Assembly: GCA_047621345.1 (NCBI GenBank)
Contig: JBLHLW010000017.1
Location: 1 to 64,000 of the forward strand
Direction of reading: 5' to 3'
DNA: 64,000 nucleotides
Source of the DNA: Actimicrobium sp047621345
GTDB taxonomy: Bacteria > Pseudomonadota > Gammaproteobacteria > Burkholderiales > Burkholderiaceae_D
Part shown: one piece after another, positions 62,437 to 64,000 of the stretch
Layout: each line of letters begins with the position of its first letter
Numbering within the stretch: position 1 is the stretch's first letter
Notes under the pieces: generated by a model
What the model was told of the DNA's origin: nothing
Database searches by the model: none
The model's input: only the letters and a program-made list of their open reading frames with translations
Program-made: the position numbers and the translations under genes

Positions 62437-63753
62437 TCAGGCTTGCACGGGCGACCTTTTGACATTGGTTTTGGCCGGGCGGCGCGGCATCCCAGTGAAG
62501 GCGAAATCAACTTCCGGCTCGCGGCCGCAAATGATATCGGCAATCGCTCGGCCTGAACCGCAACCCATGGTCCAGCCCAACGTGCCGTGGCCGGTATTGA
62601 GGTACAGATTGCTGTACTTCGTTTTCCCGATGTACGGCACGTTCGACGGTGTCAGTGGCCGCAAACCGGTCCAGTAAGTCGGATTATCGTAGTCGCATGC
62701 GCCCGGAAACAGTTCCTGCGTGCGGCGCGTAATGGCTTCGCAGCGGGCTGTATTGAGCTCACGCGTGTAGCCGTTGAGTTCGCAGGTGCCTGCCACGCGC
62801 AAGCGATCGCCCAGGCGCGATACCACCAGTTTGTAGCCATCATCGGTCAGCGACACCGAGGGAGCCAGATCAGGGTTGGTGACCTTGTAAGTGGCGGAAT
62901 AGCCTTTGCCCGGATAGATCATCAGATCGATGCCAAGTGGCTTGAGGATAGGCACCGAAAAGCTACCCATCGCCATCACAAAAATATCCGCATGGAGCAC
63001 TTCGTGGCGACCCGCTTCGTTGATGATTTCAACACCGGTGACCTTGGCCGAAGCTCCCCTGCCTTCGGTAATAAGGCGCGTAATCTGTGTGTTGAACTGA
63101 AACTTGACGCCGGCCTCTTCGGCTTTTTTGGCCAGTCCGGTGGTGAATTTGTAGATGTCGCCGGATTCATCACTTGCGGTGAAATCGCCACCAACAATCT
63201 TGTGACGAATACTTGCCAGAGCTGGCTCGAGTCGGACCACTTCATCGGCGCTGATCGAGTCGCGCTGGCAACCGAGGTCACACATCAGCTTGGCGGCAGG
63301 CAGTGACTCTTCGAAGTCTTTTTTGTCCGTATAAAAATGCAGGATGCCGCGGGTCAGGCAATCATAGTCGACGCCGGTTTCGGCGCGGATGGATTGCAGA
63401 GTCTGGCGGCTGTATTCACTGATGGAGACAATTTGTCGGATGTTGTCGGCGGTACGTGCCGGTGTGCATTCACGCAGGAAATTGATCGCCCAGCGCCACT
63501 GCAGCCATTCGGGCCTGAAGCGATACAGCAGGGGAGCGTCTTCCTTGCCCAGCCATTTGAGTACTTTCATTGGTGCAGCGGGATTGGCCCATGGTTCTGC
63601 ATGGGATACCGAAATCTGGCAACCATTGGCAAAGCTGGTTTCCTGAGCGGCACCCGGTTGCCGATCAATCACCGTGACGTCATGACCTGACTTGTTCAAA
63701 AACCACGCTGAAGCGGTGCCGATAATCCCTGATCCCAATACAATAACTTTCAT
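62437..63753 (-). CDS. dadA: D-amino-acid dehydrogenase, copy 2
   Basis: The ATG at 63753 (GGAG upstream) gives 438 aa. KVIVLGSGIIGTASAWFLNK binds FAD; SFANGCQISVSHAEPWANP and GHGTLGWTMGCGSGRA match copy 1 and E. coli DadA. The two paralogues are clearly related but diverged in the middle, so different D-amino-acid ranges are likely. It is convergent with lrp copy 2. Confidence 0.92.
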   Translation of the reverse strand: MKVIVLGSGIIGTASAWFLNKSGHDVTVIDRQPGAAQETSFANGCQISVSHAEPWANPAAPMKVLKWLGKEDAPLLYRFRPEWLQWRWAINFLRECTPARTADNIRQIVSISEYSRQTLQSIRAETGVDYDCLTRGILHFYTDKKDFEESLPAAKLMCDLGCQRDSISADEVVRLEPALASIRHKIVGGDFTASDESGDIYKFTTGLAKKAEEAGVKFQFNTQITRLITEGRGASAKVTGVEIINEAGRHEVLHADIFVMAMGSFSVPILKPLGIDLMIYPGKGYSATYKVTNPDLAPSVSLTDDGYKLVVSRLGDRLRVAGTCELNGYTRELNTARCEAITRRTQELFPGACDYDNPTYWTGLRPLTPSNVPYIGKTKYSNLYLNTGHGTLGWTMGCGSGRAIADIICGREPEVDFAFTGMPRRPAKTNVKRSPVQA

Positions 63754-63874
63754 GGCGCTCTCCAAATTTCGATACATCAATTGTAGAAAGTTATGGTCTG
63801 TTCAGGCCAGCAATTGCAAGGTCATAATATTTATTTTTAAAAAAACAATATGAAATATGTCGATAAAACAAAAT
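63754..63874. other. AT-rich intergenic region
   Basis: This 121-bp stretch is AT-rich, holds the upstream region of dadA copy 2, and contains no visible gene. Confidence 0.5.
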
Positions 63875-64000
63875 TTAAAGCGGATTATTTTTCGATTGAA
63901 AATGCGATAACTCTTGCGCGACGGTGCGGCTGATGGCTTCTTCGAGCGTTTGCTTTAAGTCGTGCCGGATACTCTGTGCCATCCCGCTGACTGCGAGTTG
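63875..64000 (-). CDS. 3' end of an unidentified gene, cut by the window edge
   Basis: On the minus strand 41 codons run without a stop from the window edge to a TAA at 63877-63875. The peptide is helical and ends HFQSKNNPL. The composition is protein-like and codon use resembles the neighbours, but the family is not recognisable from so short a piece. Confidence 0.5.
   Translation of the reverse strand, partial: QLAVSGMAQSIRHDLKQTLEEAISRTVAQELSHFQSKNNPL

Noticed and set aside
1..64000. tRNA, rRNA, insertion sequences, prophage
   Set aside because: I looked for CCA-ended cloverleaf patterns, transposase motifs and phage genes and saw none.

Overview
The window is a chromosomal segment of a Gram-negative betaproteobacterium, most likely of the Burkholderiales and probably Oxalobacteraceae-like. 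This is inferred from gene order (recG/queA-tgt-yajC-secDF; lptD-surA-pdxA-rsmA; trxA-rho-rpmE; zapB-like/zapA-6S RNA-EVE; lysR/ilvD with lgt) and from protein style. It is mostly core housekeeping DNA, densely packed and GC-rich, with many 1-4 nt stop/start overlaps. One AT-rich foreign-looking gene and several repeat islands interrupt it.

Layout. 1-300: a long hairpin and a (TCAACT)12 microsatellite downstream of recG. 300-8015: recG, then divergent queA-tgt-yajC-secD-secF ending at a strong terminator. 8050-8453: a tandem array of a 111-bp palindromic repeat, with relatives at 17.3-17.56 kb and 50.6 kb. 8.5-11.1 kb: purB and an AT-rich autotransporter heptosyltransferase gene broken by one in-frame stop. 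11.4-17.3 kb: a glutathione transferase, a small Gly-Ser-Ser repeat protein, nudJ-mnmA, and the three-gene proton-translocating transhydrogenase pntAA-pntAB-pntB. 17.6-21.8 kb (minus): amgK-murU-pepP-ubiH (cell-wall sugar recycling, aminopeptidase, ubiquinone synthesis). 21.9-27.4 kb (plus): lptD-surA-pdxA-rsmA. 27.5-29.6 kb: a secreted metzincin protease under an apparent cyclic-di-GMP-I (GEMM-I) riboswitch. 29.7-38 kb (minus): corC-lnt-glyQ-glyS-gmhB-plsC-ygjP-like-gloA. 38-42.1 kb: an ArnT-like glycosyltransferase, rpmE (type B), rho, trxA. 42.4-49.8 kb (plus): AddB-like and AddA-like recombination nuclease/helicase, zapB-like, zapA, 6S RNA, EVE protein. 49.8-56 kb: TauE/SafE permease, MatB-like malonyl-CoA synthetase, lgt, LysR regulator, ilvD. 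56-58.5 kb: small Trp-rich protein, cytochrome c, secreted metallo-beta-lactamase-fold hydrolase, SDR. 58.6-63.8 kb: a branched-chain amino-acid binding protein and two Lrp/DadA pairs. The window ends inside an unidentified gene.

How the genes work together. Envelope biogenesis dominates: SecDF-YajC, LptD/SurA, Lnt/Lgt, PlsC, GmhB, ArnT-like and AmgK/MurU. Translation (QueA, Tgt, MnmA, GlyQS, RsmA, L31) and transcription control (Rho, 6S RNA) are also represented. The most distinctive unit is the riboswitch-protease pair. A recognisable GEMM-I aptamer core lies 85 nt upstream of the start codon, and a perfect 9-bp stem can bury the Shine-Dalgarno sequence. This suggests that c-di-GMP controls translation of a secreted or membrane-anchored protease. 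I see no CRISPR array, tRNA, rRNA, insertion sequence or prophage in the window.
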